Below are positions 32,445-43,569 of a DNA stretch of 64,000 nucleotides, piece after piece. How positions within the stretch are numbered: the stretch's first letter is position 1; each line of letters opens with the position of its first letter. Source of the DNA: Torreya grandis (Eukaryota > Streptophyta > Pinopsida > Cupressales > Taxaceae); NCBI GenBank assembly GCA_037957365.1, contig JARHVA010003186.1:1079001-1143000 (forward strand). The letters run 5' to 3'. The notes beneath the pieces are model-generated. The model saw only the letters and a list, made by a program, of their open reading frames with translations, ran no database searches and had not been told where the DNA came from. The position numbers and the translations under genes are program-made.

Positions 32445-33379
32445 CAAAATGTCCCCTTATTAAAATTCCTTGACTTTTGATTTTATAATTAATTCTGAAA
32501 TTCACATTCAAATATCAAAATAACACATGCAACATGGAATATTGAAAACCCAATAGTATTTGCGTATCAATCCGCTGATTTCATAAAATAACATTGGGAA
32601 AATAAATGTTGAAACAAAACTACTAGAATCTATAAACAATTTATTTTTAGCTGCCAAAGCAGCCTTCCAAGAACCTACGCTGTTGCTCCAATGGCAGCGA
32701 TCTGAGTCTAGGTGGTACGCAATTGTATAAAGGGCAATGATCTACCTCGTGCGTGGTGTTCCTTGTACAACTGGCCTTGCACAGAAGGAAACAAGGGTTC
32801 GCTGATCCAATAACCCTCACTTAGTTCTGGAAATTGTCAAACCCTTCCAGTCAATTGGAATACTAAAAATACCCTGATTGTCTGCCCAAATGTGATCTCT
32901 GTATGAAATTCACCAATTATGGGATGGGAGGGTTTCCGTCCTCTAATCCCCAATTGAAACCTGGAGGGTTTTCGTCCTCTAATCCCCAATTGAATCCTGG
33001 AGGGTTTTCGTCCTCTAATCCCCAATTGAATCCTGGAGGGTTTTCGTCCTCTAGATCTGAATTCCATGGAGGGTTTTCGTCTTCAAATGCAAAAGTTGGA
33101 AGCAAATGCCCAAACTCAAAATATATGTAATAAACAAGATGATTCCAAATGACCCCGTAGGCCCTCTTTTATAACTTTTTCTATCCCTTTTTCTCAAGTT
33201 GGCCTCTTGCTTTACTTTAATAGAGTATACTTTTTTTTTTACTTTCCCCTTTTCTTTTATTTCCAATAATGATAAAGTAATATCAAGTTATCACTTTTCA
33301 ATAAAATAAAAAGTAAGTCAGAGAAATTAAAATATTAACTTTATTATTTTTCCCTTTATGGGAAAAAGGGGACATGACA
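32445..33379 (-). repeat. 5' LTR of element C
   Basis: This 935-bp LTR starts TGTCATGTCCCC at 33379 on the minus strand. Its other end aligns with TGAAATGTCCCC of the 3' LTR but has decayed to CAAAATGTCCCC. It contains a 36-bp tandem array at about 32927-33080. The direct repeat TAATA follows at 33380. Confidence 0.85.
32927..33080. repeat. 36-bp tandem repeat in the LTR of element C
   Basis: Units of 36 bp with the core ggagggttttcgtcctctaa start at 32927, 32963, 32999 and 33035; a degenerate partial unit starts near 33069. The array has no spacers. It translates to a 12-residue repeat (EDENPPGFNWGL) on the minus strand, which explains the open frames here without a protein gene. Confidence 0.9.
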
Positions 33380-33384
33380 TAATA

Positions 33385-34856
33385 TATTAGAAGTACCTTT
33401 CATTGTGCAGAAGAAGAGAGAAATATAGTAGAGAATGAGAAAAATAGACAAAGAAGAAGAGAAGTGGTAGGCAGGTCATGCACCCGAAAACTATTTACTT
33501 TATTACATACTAATGGTGGGAGTAGCATGGAAGCTTCTACAAATTGAGATTTTTAGACAATTTCAGAATTCTGCAATGGTGTGTCTACAAATTCTGGAGA
33601 AGAATGCTATGCAAAGAATAAACAAGAGCATGCAAACAACTTTCTTCCAATTCATACCAGGCCTGCTGCAAAGCAGTAACCAAAGTTGCACCTTTTTTTT
33701 TTTGAGGGGGTAGTTGGCCATGGCGACCGTGGTGATTTTGGGGGCCCCAAACTTGGCAAGAAACTTATCTCAGCGGTAGACAAACTTCGCAGGTGTTTTC
33801 TAAGTGGCCAAGATTAAGCTGATATCTACAACAAAGGAGACACATACTTAGCTTAACTAGCCGAGCAACGATTCTCGGAGGACCTACAAGGATATCCTTG
33901 ATGTTAGGTTTGTTAGGGGACTTGCCCTCATACTTGATCATCCAATCCCCCATGGAAATGTTGCGCAAGGGACACTTCTTTTTCCTCGGTTTGGAAGATG
34001 AAACATGGGTTGCCATGCCTTGTAGAGAAGATGTGGAAGATGGAGTGCCTCTGACATCAGGAAACACTCCCAACTTGAAATTGGGATTACCAATTGTTTA
34101 ATGAGAAAGTGGTTTTACATCAAAATGTGATACATTTACCCATAAACAATGCGCAATTCAAATCTAACAAGATTCACTCTAATATAAGAGTAAAAAACAT
34201 ACTAGTTGGATGGAGTATTATAGAATAATTGAAAAGTGTAAAGAGAGGGTTCATAGAAGAATATTGAATTGTTGCAAATTTGGAAATAGTCGGAAGAAGA
34301 AACAATAGGAAACAGGGTGAAACAACAAAGCAGACAAAACATAGAAAACTTGTGAGTGAACAAAGAATTTTTCAATTATGACAAAACACATACCACTCCT
34401 ATCTTGACACTGCCATAACCATATTGGTACGTTCTTGGCAACTGTAATATTCTGCGAAACAATTTTACAACCTTGTTTGTCTGCTCATGGGCTCCAAAAA
34501 CCTCACTCACTTTTCCATAATTCTGCACAGATCTTTGGAAAATTGATCTCCATTGCAACACTAATCACTTATCATAGACCAATAAAAAACAGAGGAGTCG
34601 TTGAGGGGTTTGTGTTATCCCTCCACTATTATTAGGCCCCTATTTTAGAACAAATTTGGAAGACAACACTCTATGCATTTTAACAAGCAATTCGTGGATG
34701 CAAGACCTAATCCCTATATGACATTTCACTAATATGAAGAAGTGGCACAATACAATATGAAGACTCCTATCTTGAATCAAATTATGTTCTAAACACTTCA
34801 ATTTATGCTATTTCAGTAAATGCTAGACTCTTGCTTTCAATTCACTTATCACCCTT
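33385..34856. other. Unassigned region with a possible zinc-knuckle fragment
   Basis: Mostly non-coding. A minus-strand frame at 33765-34073 (102 codons) contains basic stretches (SSKPRKKKC) and a Cys/His cluster (CLLCCRYQLNLGHLENTCEVC) that resembles a degenerate CCHC knuckle of a retroelement ORF1 or gag. It has no neighbouring RT and I would not call it a gene. A T-run at 33691-33704 marks low-complexity DNA. Confidence 0.35.
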
Positions 34857-35255
34857 GACCTTTCACTTATAATCACTTGTCCTTTCCTATTTTATATTCA
34901 TCAATGCACCTGTGTATTTATAGACTTCTCAAATTCAAATTAGGACCCTATTGGTGCGCAAGCTAACACTTAGTAGATGGGAAACTTTGACCAAAGAGGA
35001 ACACAAGGCATGGGGGACCCAAAGGAAAGGTCAGAAGGGCCCACAGAAAAGGAGTCTGCTATGCTTTTGGCATACTAGGAGCATAGTGGTACAACCTTGG
35101 CAGACTAGAATTGTACTACTGCATTCCTAGTAAAAACCCTAGAACAAAAGGAAATTATGAGAGAGAAAACCACTGAAGAGAGAAAACTAGAGTAAGGGGA
35201 AGCAAATGGGACCCCAAACATAGGAAACATGCACCATAAGAGTCTAATATGAACC
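34857..35255 (+). repeat. Dispersed repeat R, copy 1
   Basis: This segment is similar to 61838-62235 in the same orientation, sharing acctttcact-ataat, tgtatttatagac, ttcaaattcaaatta and gaggaacacaaggc with neighbouring sequence. The tatttatagac element resembles an LTR TATA box, so the pair may be LTR fragments of one family. No element ends are defined. Confidence 0.65.
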
Positions 35256-35522
35256 GATAATCGACAAACATTCATTCTCTCGTGTCTAGGATATGGAAAC
35301 TTGTGGCCCTACCAACATATGGGAAATGTATGCAATTGAATCAGTGTCTTTATAATTCCATAACCAAGGAATTGCTGAAATATAAGAAAGAAAATGAAGA
35401 TAGGAACGGATACCCCTGGTTGTGTTAAAAATTGCAAAGCAATTTTTGTGAAATCCATCTCTTGGAATTTGTGTCGCATTTAAATATGTATGCATCTTTA
35501 GAGGAGACTGAGTGAAGTATGT

Positions 35523-35666
35523 TGTGTACCACGATATGATTGCTTCCATAGGACAGAACAAGGGAGAATATACTGTGTACCAACATGTGATTGCTTCCAT
35601 ATGAGGGGGCAAGGAAGAGAGTGATGTGTACCACCGTGTGATTGCTTCCATGGGATGGAGCATGGA
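35523..35666. repeat. 51-bp tandem repeat, about three units
   Basis: The phrase tgtgtacca...tgattgcttccat begins at 35523, 35574 and 35625, a 51-bp period. Units differ at several bases. The length is a multiple of three, which keeps a minus-strand frame open with a repeated MEAI-WYT peptide; I see no other sign of coding. Confidence 0.85.
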
Positions 35667-36954
35667 GATTATGCGGGAGTCTTGGAGATAAAATAAACAA
35701 ATCATATGTCGCCCTTTTGAGGTGTGGTATAAACTTGTGAATCACATATCTCAAAAGAAAGGAATTACGTGCACCATGTGTAAGATAGGGAAATAAAGCA
35801 CGGATGTGTAACATAATAATATATTATCGTGAAAGCATATATGTCATAGATAAATGATTCCAAATGAGCTTTGAGTATAATCTATGTAAGTACAAATAAC
35901 ATGCCCCTAAGTGAGCAAGATATAAGTAATGTAAGCATAGTAACAAATTGCACCAATGTGCGCAAGGTATGGTCGACGTAAGCACGAGTAACATGCTCCT
36001 AATGATGTGCACCATGGAGCCTAGGATGTCGGTGTGGTGGACAACATTGTACTTGGCAGCAAGCTACGAGTTGTAGAATGTGTAAAGGAAACCTACAACA
36101 ATAGTAAACTAAAATGCATTTGAATGTTGAAGTTTTTGCAAAATTGCTGCAACTTCTATTCATAGAGAAGATGTGTACAATGTGCAACAAACCTGGGAAT
36201 GCAAGTTCCTTTGATCAGATGAAAAACACTTCCTTTGATTTGTCTAAATTGGATGTGACTACAGATGTGCGTGATATGCTAGATACTCAGGGTGTGCTTA
36301 CATTCTCCTATCTTCTTGTGTGACCTCTCGTCTCTGATCCCTTATGGGTTAGATGGTTACAAATTTACAATATATACATCATTACAAGAAAGGAGTTATA
36401 GAAGTGAATGTTTACAAAATGGTTCATCTTTTGCCTAGGTGGTAGTTTGCCTCCCTGTAGGTGTGGTTGTTGAACTTTCAAACCTGTGCGGTACGCTGAC
36501 ATGGCGCTAGTTTGTGAAGTCCTAACTAGCATGCCATGTAGTAGCAGGAAGCTAACACATGGATGTTGGGTGTTGATGTTTTTGTGCACACTAGGGACTT
36601 ATGTGGTATGTTGTTGGATGTTGTAGAAATGCGTATGGGTACTGCAAGACTATATAAGAGTACACAGTGCTACAGGGTGATGCATAATGTATGGAGCTTA
36701 GATGTGTCTATGTGGTGTTGGAGTTCTATGTGACATGCTGTGAGGTGCTGCGACAACTCGCCTAGATACCTCAACGTTGTGCGCATGCTACGAGATGCCA
36801 CAAGCACATGGAACTCAAAGTCCTTGCAAAGAGTGCGCAGATCTGCATAGATCATCTAATGAGCAACATGTAATCAATGAGGCACAAACAATAACATGTC
36901 TCATTAGAAGCAATGTAGCAACAAATATATCAAATGAAAGCACACACAGGGAAT
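35667..36954. other. Region without a recognisable gene
   Basis: Short frames only. The sequence is rich in tgtggtg/catgctg-like phrases and could be an eroded LTR or untranslated region. No domain, terminal repeat or RNA gene is recognisable. Confidence 0.4.
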
Positions 36955-38307
36955 TGTTTTGATTATTTTACACCTAAGAGAAAATAATGGAAACTATGCA
37001 TTAATTCAGATTACAAAAAAATATAGCAATAAATACAATAATCGGATTTGAAAGGGGTTAATTTATATTGCAACTACTTGATTTAGAAATGACAAGATAA
37101 GAGAGAGATGATGTACTTTGCCCATTCCAATTGTCTGTAGGCCACAAAAGATGTCACATGATTTGGAAATGATCTAGATGTGCTTCTTCAACTGCCCAAA
37201 CTTAAAACAGAGGCTGAAAACATGCTTGGATGCAGCTGACTGAAAACATGCTTGGATGCAGCTGACAAAGTCAAACCCCTGTGGCAGCCGACACTGTTAG
37301 ATGCCTGTGGTAGAGGACACTGTTAGACGCCTGTGGCAGCGACACTGTTAGATGCTTGTGCCAGCTGACATTGTAAGACGCTTGCGGCAACAAACACTGT
37401 TAGATGCCTACGACAACCAACACTATTAGGGATTATGGTATTGTCTTTGTGCACAATGGGGGGCTGCAATTTCTGGGAGCCTTGCGTTTGTGCCCACAAT
37501 TTGGTTGTGTATGCACACTTATTCGATCCTGTGTGATAATACATGTTTTTCAGTCGTTTTCGTCCAAACTTTAATTATGCTTGATTGACCACAATTTGCC
37601 CATAAAAAGAATTAGTATTTTGGGTTGGACTAACCCCAATCACTTCTCGCTGAATGGTTAAGCATTGCCTACGTTCCAATACTTTGAAGAGCGTTGAAAC
37701 CACACACAATTATCCCACTTGTGTGTGCGTGCAAAATCATGAACAATCTAGATTGTAGTTCTGATTTTTGATCTTTGATACTTGGCACCATGCAACTTTG
37801 ACTTTTTGTATTTAGATTTGGCTCTATGGATTGCTCTAGGGATGCTCCTTGAAAACTTCATATGTGTATATGCCTTTTGAATAGTGTTCTAAGATAGTGA
37901 TAGGCATTTTCCCAGTGACGCTCAAGTGAATATGATCGACCCATGAATGTGTCTAGGCCGACCTACTGGAGACTTGCCAATTTGAAAAATCGATGTTGAG
38001 GGCCCCTGGACACTGCCATTAGAGGGAGACACCTGTGGTAACCAACATTGTCCGTGTTACCGGTATTGTCTTGGAAGTGAAAAACAAGGATCGAAGGTAT
38101 GGAGAATGTTTGTTTAGGATTCTAAAGGTGTTACTGTATAGACCAAGCTCATCTCGAATAAATGTTTGACAGATGTAAATGGCCAAGACAGTGGATGGGT
38201 AGACTAATCGAGGGAAAGTGTGCTCAAGAGCTAGATATATGTGCATTGTCCAAGTATGTCAAAGTTGATGATGCCAAAGTGCCAAAGACCAAATTTAAGT
38301 GTTTACA
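36955..38307 (-). repeat. LTR of element family H, probable 3' LTR
   Basis: On the minus strand this begins TGTAAACACTTAAATTTGG at 38307, directly preceded by the polypurine tract AAAATGGGGGCATC (38308-38321). It ends at TG on the plus strand, 36955. The first 1 kb on the plus strand (tgttttgattattttacacc...) is repeated at 55139-56055. A 26-bp tandem array has expanded within it (37215-37435). The tract position means the element body lies at higher coordinates, in the minus orientation. Confidence 0.6.
37215..37435. repeat. 26-bp tandem array inside the H LTR
   Basis: A 26-bp unit (tgaaaacatgcttggatgca...) occurs twice from 37215. It is followed by six units of about 26 bp around acactgttaga-gc-tg-gg, with phase points at 37291, 37317, 37342, 37368, 37394 and 37420. 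The homologous LTR near 55425-55490 has essentially one copy of each. Confidence 0.85.
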
Positions 38308-38321
38308 GATGCCCCCATTTT

Positions 38322-40541
38322 AATCTAGTATTGAAAATGTTAAATTAAAAGGATAAAATAAATAAATCTGGTACCCCTTTGATAACCACGCTTGGTGTTG
38401 ACAAATATAACCAAAATGTTTCATTTGCTCCATGTGAACCTACAATAAACATGTATAGATCAATGTCCTCTCTCGATAAGAAATCTGAAATACCCTGAAT
38501 CATTGAGAAAGCTTGAAATTGAAAAGCTAAGGAATGAATACCACTGATGCTATGCGAACCAAGTTGTCACTTGTTAAACTTGATTGTAGAATATCATGGG
38601 ATGCACATGCCCCAAGAAGATGCAACTATTGAAATTGTGAGTTTAAGAGTGTAAATGCCCCAACTGCCACGGGAGAAGGCAATGTTAGAAATTGAGCAAC
38701 GTGGTAACCTCAACCACACTACCCTGGGTATTTAAATAACTAATTTTGTGGAACTCCGAAATCAGGTTCGTATGTAAATGTGCAACCTCGAATTAGGGTC
38801 ATATGTAAAAGTGGAACCGCAAATCGGGTTTGTATTTAAAAGGATTAACCATTGCAGACAAATATAGACCATAAGTGCTAACCTCTATGGGGAACGATCC
38901 CCATCGATCCTCAATATATGGAAAATAGAAAACATTTTCATTAACAAAGTTGATGCCCCATATGATCCATTTGTTTCTCATAGTGATGTAGAATGTCAAA
39001 ATCTCTCTAAATATTACAAAATGTCTCAATTGTTCCTCAAACTCATGTAGAATGCCCAAATTGTTCCTCAAAATCATGTGAATATGTCTCAATCTACTTA
39101 ATCTGAGTCATTTGAATCATATAATCTGTCACAAAATGTGAAATGCTTTGTTTGACATGGCCTGAATCTTTGAAACAAGTCAAATGTATGTTCCCTTTTT
39201 GATATAAGGGACGAAGCTTGCAAATCACTCTTTCAAAAGAAAGGTTTGTGTGCACCTTGTTTTATATAGAAAAAACATAATCATGTAAAGTACATATACA
39301 AACATGATAATATATGATCATGATAAGCCATTTAGATACATTTGTTAGATTTCAGCTAGATGTGTCAATGGAGCACGTAGTAATAAGAACCACAATAAAT
39401 GCATGATATAAATCATAACAATGGCAATAGAATCAAATAGCTCACAATAGAAATTAGCGTCATAGTGATCATGGCACCAAGCGCATAGTAGCAATCAATT
39501 TGTTCCATAGAAATGTATCTAAACACACACACACAATATTATAGTGAATAAGCCATAAACACATTTTGGTCAAGAAGTGCACAAGCATATTAAACATGAC
39601 ATGACTCTGACCTGACACAGGGACGACATGACCATGACATGGACTAGAGGATACTCTGATACAATTGACACACGACGCTACAAGACATTGTCAATGTACT
39701 CGCATAATATAGAACAAACAATGTGGAACAAATCAATTATCGATAATGTCACAATTCTCAGCATCAAATAAGTGGAGTAAGATGTGTTAGTTGGCATAAT
39801 TAGTCAATTTCATCATCTAGTATAGCAAAATACAATATCCATAGGAAATGATACTCAAAACGATATGAATAAGAGCAAATCATGTATAGACAGTCTCAGG
39901 ACTTCAATATGATCAATGAAATATCATAGAAAGATATATCTTGAAAAATGAGTGAAGATGCCCCTAGCATGGGCATGACCCCAAATGTAGAAATGTTGTC
40001 TGAGGGTGTGATCAATGTCACACATTTGTATGTCCATCTATCATATGTAACCTACATGTCTTGTATCCAACTCATGTATACCGTGAAAAGCATGTGCATA
40101 GAAAATGGTTATGTAACTCACTATGTATATAAAAAATGACATTAAGCAATTGTGAACCATCAAAGCAACAAGTGTATAGATCATGGTTTTTTATTTTTTG
40201 AATACTTGAATGTTTTTGTACTCTTTTGCATATTGATATAAACAAGTACTCAATTATTGCAGCAAGGCCAAGGGGCAACGCTGTGAAATAGAAGAATAAG
40301 AGGGATATGAACAATCAATAGCATAGTTCGATGCATAGTGTGCACCAGGTGTAGTTGCAAAGCAGTCTGAAGAAGGCAAGTGATATGCCTCTGCTATATG
40401 GTAAAATTATGTCTCGAAGGAATATATAATAGAACTCATAATAGGCGCATGCCCTAGTGGGCAATAATTAGTGTGTATGCAAATGTCATATCATATGGAG
40501 GCATAAAATAAACGTGATCATGTAGATTTGAGTAGGAGGAA
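38322..40541. other. Region without a recognisable gene
   Basis: AT-rich DNA with short frames only. If the H LTR at 36955-38307 is a 3' LTR, this should be the distal internal region of that element, but I can see no RT or integrase motif in any frame. A partial repeat occurs near 38760-38830 (tcg-a-t-gggtt-gtatgtaaa phrases). Confidence 0.4.
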
Positions 40542-41510
40542 ATGAAGAAGGAACCAAAATTAGTGGCGAACCTACAACTGTCTTTGGCATCGAAAGGAAT
40601 GGCTTTCGACCATGGGCGAACTCAGTTCATTAGAGGAGGTCGTGTTAAATCTCCACGACGAACCAGGATGACTGCAAGCAGAGGTAGAATGAGAACACAC
40701 GATTTAGAAGGTGGATACGTCTATGCCTGATGGAATAGATCTAGGGATTGTACCCTTTCGGATTTCTTTTTGTTTTATTGTGAAGATCTGAAAAATATGT
40801 TGCATGGCAGTCTGAAGGAGAAAATCGAAGACGTTGCACTCCTTGAATCCCGACCATCAAATGCAAACATGGAATCTAAATGCTTAACATTGGTGTCGAG
40901 GGTGAGTCCTATTCCAGAGCTCCATGTGTCCGAGTTTGCTCATAGGGTAAAGGTCATTGGTTTTCCCAAGGGAAAAACAACAATTGAACACCAAACGAAT
41001 CCTGATTTCATAGGAGTACTGGATTCTGATGTGATTACCCTAATTCCAAAAGCGGATTTTGTAGAGCTTGTTTTTGTCAAAATTATTGATTCTAGTGATC
41101 GCATCAATGGTGTCAATCTCATCAACAATCCATGCTATAACATGTTGAAAATCATGGAGGAATGGCCACCCCTGTCATCCCAGAGGTATGTGGTTGATAC
41201 GAAAAAGGATTTAGTGAGGTGGTCTCTCTAGGATTTTGAGGTGTTGCTGAACGCTATGCATGTTGATGAACCATTGAGGATTGAAGGTGTGACCCCTTTA
41301 CATGACCTAGGTCTCGCTTCATCTCTTGAAGCTCCTATCTTGGGTTTTGTAAATGTGGCTCTAGAGCAGGGAAAGGACATGATTAATTCTTTGGCATGTC
41401 CCTAGCAACTTGTTGTGGAGCCTCAGAGTGAGGGTTGTGTGGCCCCTCCTGTTTCTTTAGCTCATTCACTTCCCAAGTCATTGCTAGATTAAGAGGATTT
41501 CAATTTCTTC
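40542..41510 (+). pseudogene. Unidentified coding-like segment upstream of the LINE
   Basis: Two plus-strand frames (40542-40730 and 40770-41231) and their continuation to about 41490 have protein-like composition. The first has a basic stretch (RGGRVKSPRRTRM). The second contains HRVKVIGFPKGKTTIEHQTN and NNPCYNMLKIMEEWPPLS. Stops at about 41229, 41403 and 41490 interrupt the continuation. I do not recognise a family. Position and strand suggest the first part of the LINE ORF1 or its leader. It could instead be unrelated. Confidence 0.4.
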
Positions 41511-41759
41511 CTTGTAGATAACAAGAATTATTTTGAGGGATGCATGCTTTTGGAAACTAGGGGGTGATTCTTTATTTTTTGTGTAAGACGTCGGATGAGG
41601 CTTTTAACTAGTGGTGTTTACTATATTGGGAGGCTAAAGGGATCTCTCTAAACTATTGGGGTTGGGCTTGAAATATGTTTGCCTCTTGTTTAACTTAGAT
41701 TTTCTAGCTTGTCATGTGTTACAATTTAGAACTTGGAACATTGCTGGTAGTCTGGCTTA

Positions 41760-42291
41760 CGTTTAGACATGGCGAGCTGATTTCAACTGTGAGGATCGTG
41801 GTCTGGGCCATTATCCTCTCGGATTAGAATTCGCAGCCTTGCTTGCAGACTTACGCCCCTTTGTTGACCGCTTTGTTCATTTGTTTGGCAATCTTCTTAT
41901 TCTAGATGGCCAACAAAACTCATTTTGGCTGAATCCTTGGGTAAGTGTGGAGGTAGATTTTAAGCAAAAGCTCCCTCCTTTTATCTCTTTTTGCACTATT
42001 GATGGTGTTCGACAACAGAAGGTGAGTGACCTCAATCTCTCGAATGCCTGCTTTGCTTGTCAGGTTCAACATCCTTTGATTAAAGAATGTCCTCTTTGTA
42101 AGCCCAAGTCAGATGAGGTGGCGAGGGAGTACGGGAAGCCTGCCCCCTCTTACACCAAAGATCTGGAGATTGGTGGCACCTTGATGGCCCCAAAATCTGG
42201 TATGGGAGGTCATAGAGGGGCTTCTATTAGTGGCATTGGTGCAGGTAGTTCAGACAACATAGGTCTTGGTGATTCATGTTTTACTGGTTGA
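41760..42291 (+). pseudogene. LINE ORF1-like nucleic-acid-binding protein, partial
   Basis: The frame contains the pattern of plant L1 ORF1 proteins: GLGHYPLGLEFAALLADLRP, LFGNLLILDGQQNSFWLNPW and VEVDFKQKLPPFISFCTIDG, followed by a CCHC-like knuckle (CFACQVQHPLIKECPLC) near 42048-42100 and a Gly/Ser-rich tail. The product would bind LINE RNA. It lies about 390 bases upstream of ORF2, the expected order. The N-terminal half is not cleanly open. Confidence 0.6.
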
Positions 42292-42680
42292 AATTTTGGT
42301 GTATTGTGTGTAGGTGTTACAGATTTTGGTAGGCCCAGATTAGTGAAGACCCACAATAGGCCCATAGGTCAGCCTCGAGTTAATAGTTTTTCCTTGGAGA
42401 TTGTACCTTTGCGGATACCTTGAAGTCCAGGTTACGACCTTGCTTCTTCTAGGTCCAATGGCATGGAGATTGAGTCTAGATGGCAAGTCAAGAGAAACAA
42501 GAGGAAGGTGGTTTGATCGCCGTCTTGTGTGGACAGGGTTGAAGGGGATATTAGTCCCAAGTTGCGATCAAAATCATATAAGGACGTGATGATTCACTCC
42601 CCTGAGCGTCATGGTTTGGGGTGGAATGGATTAGGGATGGATAACTATTTCAGCTACATAGGATTTCATCCCCTCTTGGA

Positions 42681-43568
42681 ATGAAACTCTCCTTTCTGTC
42701 TTGGAATGTTCGAGGGATGAGGATTCTCAATCGCAAGCAGTTTGTGCACGGTGTTTTGCAACTTTTCAGACTGGATTTGGTTTTTCTTCAAGAGATTAAC
42801 ATCAGTTGGATTTGAGCTTCATGATAGGACGAATTATTGTTGGAATGGCCACTTTTGGGCTTCACAACATTGTCAGGGGAGTGGAGGGGTAGTGATCACC
42901 CGCTCTTCTTGTAGAACTTTGTGGTCGTCTTTGGTTCAGATCCTGAGGATCGTTGTGTCTGGAGCATTGTGTGTGATAGGTTTATGTGTTTATGGTCCCA
43001 ATCTCAGCTCTCAGTGTAGCAAACTTTGAGCCCGATTGGAATCAGAAGAGGCTAGACTACGACTGTTGGTTTACCTGCCCAACTTTTGTCAAGGTAGACA
43101 AAGGGTTCAAGCTCAGTTGGATTGCTTCTATGGCCCTTGTGAGGATTTGTCTTTTTCAAGCCGATGTTTCGTAGAGGGGTTTATGGATGTAACGAGCTTG
43201 AACCACCTTCCGATTCAGATGATGATTTCATTGACCACTCAACTAACTTGCCTCCTTCAAACTAAATTTTTCTCATTTGTAGTTGGAGGACTTTTGGGCT
43301 CTAGTTCAGAGAGTTTGGAACCTTTCTCCCCAGCCAATTGGTGATCAAGGGTGGATCCTTTGGTGGGAGTTTGTTGTCTGCCACATGGTTAAGTTTATGA
43401 GAGGATTGGGTAGGATGATAGCTTAGAGATGGAGAAAGAAATTGTAGGAGGTTCGACAACGTCTTCAGGAGGCCAATACCGTGCTCGAAGGGGATTTGCA
43501 TAATGTGACCCTTCAAAAAGAGCTTGTGAAGCTAGATACGACTATTCATCGAGGTGAGGATTATATTG
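42681..43568 (+). pseudogene. LINE ORF2, endonuclease region, broken
   Basis: From ATG at 42681 the translation gives LSFLSWNVRGMRILNRKQF and LDLVFLQEIN, the N-terminal motifs of an APE-type endonuclease (SWNVRG; the Glu of LQE is catalytic). The rest of the domain is riddled with frame changes. A later linker (LEDFWALVQRVWN near 43285, then RLQEANTVLEGDLHN to 43565) is typical of the endonuclease-RT junction. It stops at the LTR inserted at 43570 and resumes at about 45756. Confidence 0.75.
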
Positions 43569-43569
43569 A

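Larger units (their letters stand above)
18968..33379 (-). mobile_element. LTR retrotransposon C with PDS5-like insert; gypsy B nested inside
   Basis: Element C reads on the minus strand. Its 5' LTR is 32445-33379, its primer site 32431-32443 and its internal region 31755-32430. Its 3' LTR is in two pieces, 31690-31754 and 18968-19624. The direct repeat TAATA flanks the whole (18963-18967 and 33380-33384), which supports the two distant LTR pieces belonging to one insertion. The 12-kb gap is element B, which landed in C's 3' LTR between the duplicated bases CTTTT (19620-19624, 31690-31694). The internal region of C has no retroviral domains. It consists of a PDS5-like coding segment, so the element is non-autonomous. 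Confidence 0.82.

Noticed and set aside
32837..33105. Repetitive peptides from the 36-bp array, and the idea of a CRISPR-like array
   Set aside because: Units are directly adjacent with no spacers, and all frames are open because 36 is a multiple of three. It lies inside an LTR.
33765..34073. A host zinc-finger gene
   Set aside because: The Cys/His spacing is irregular, there is no promoter or exon context, and it fits a degenerate retroelement knuckle better. It is kept only as a low-confidence note.
35286..35814. Minus-strand frames with repeated MEAI-WYT peptides
   Set aside because: They reflect a 51-bp tandem repeat, a multiple of three, with no homology or start context.
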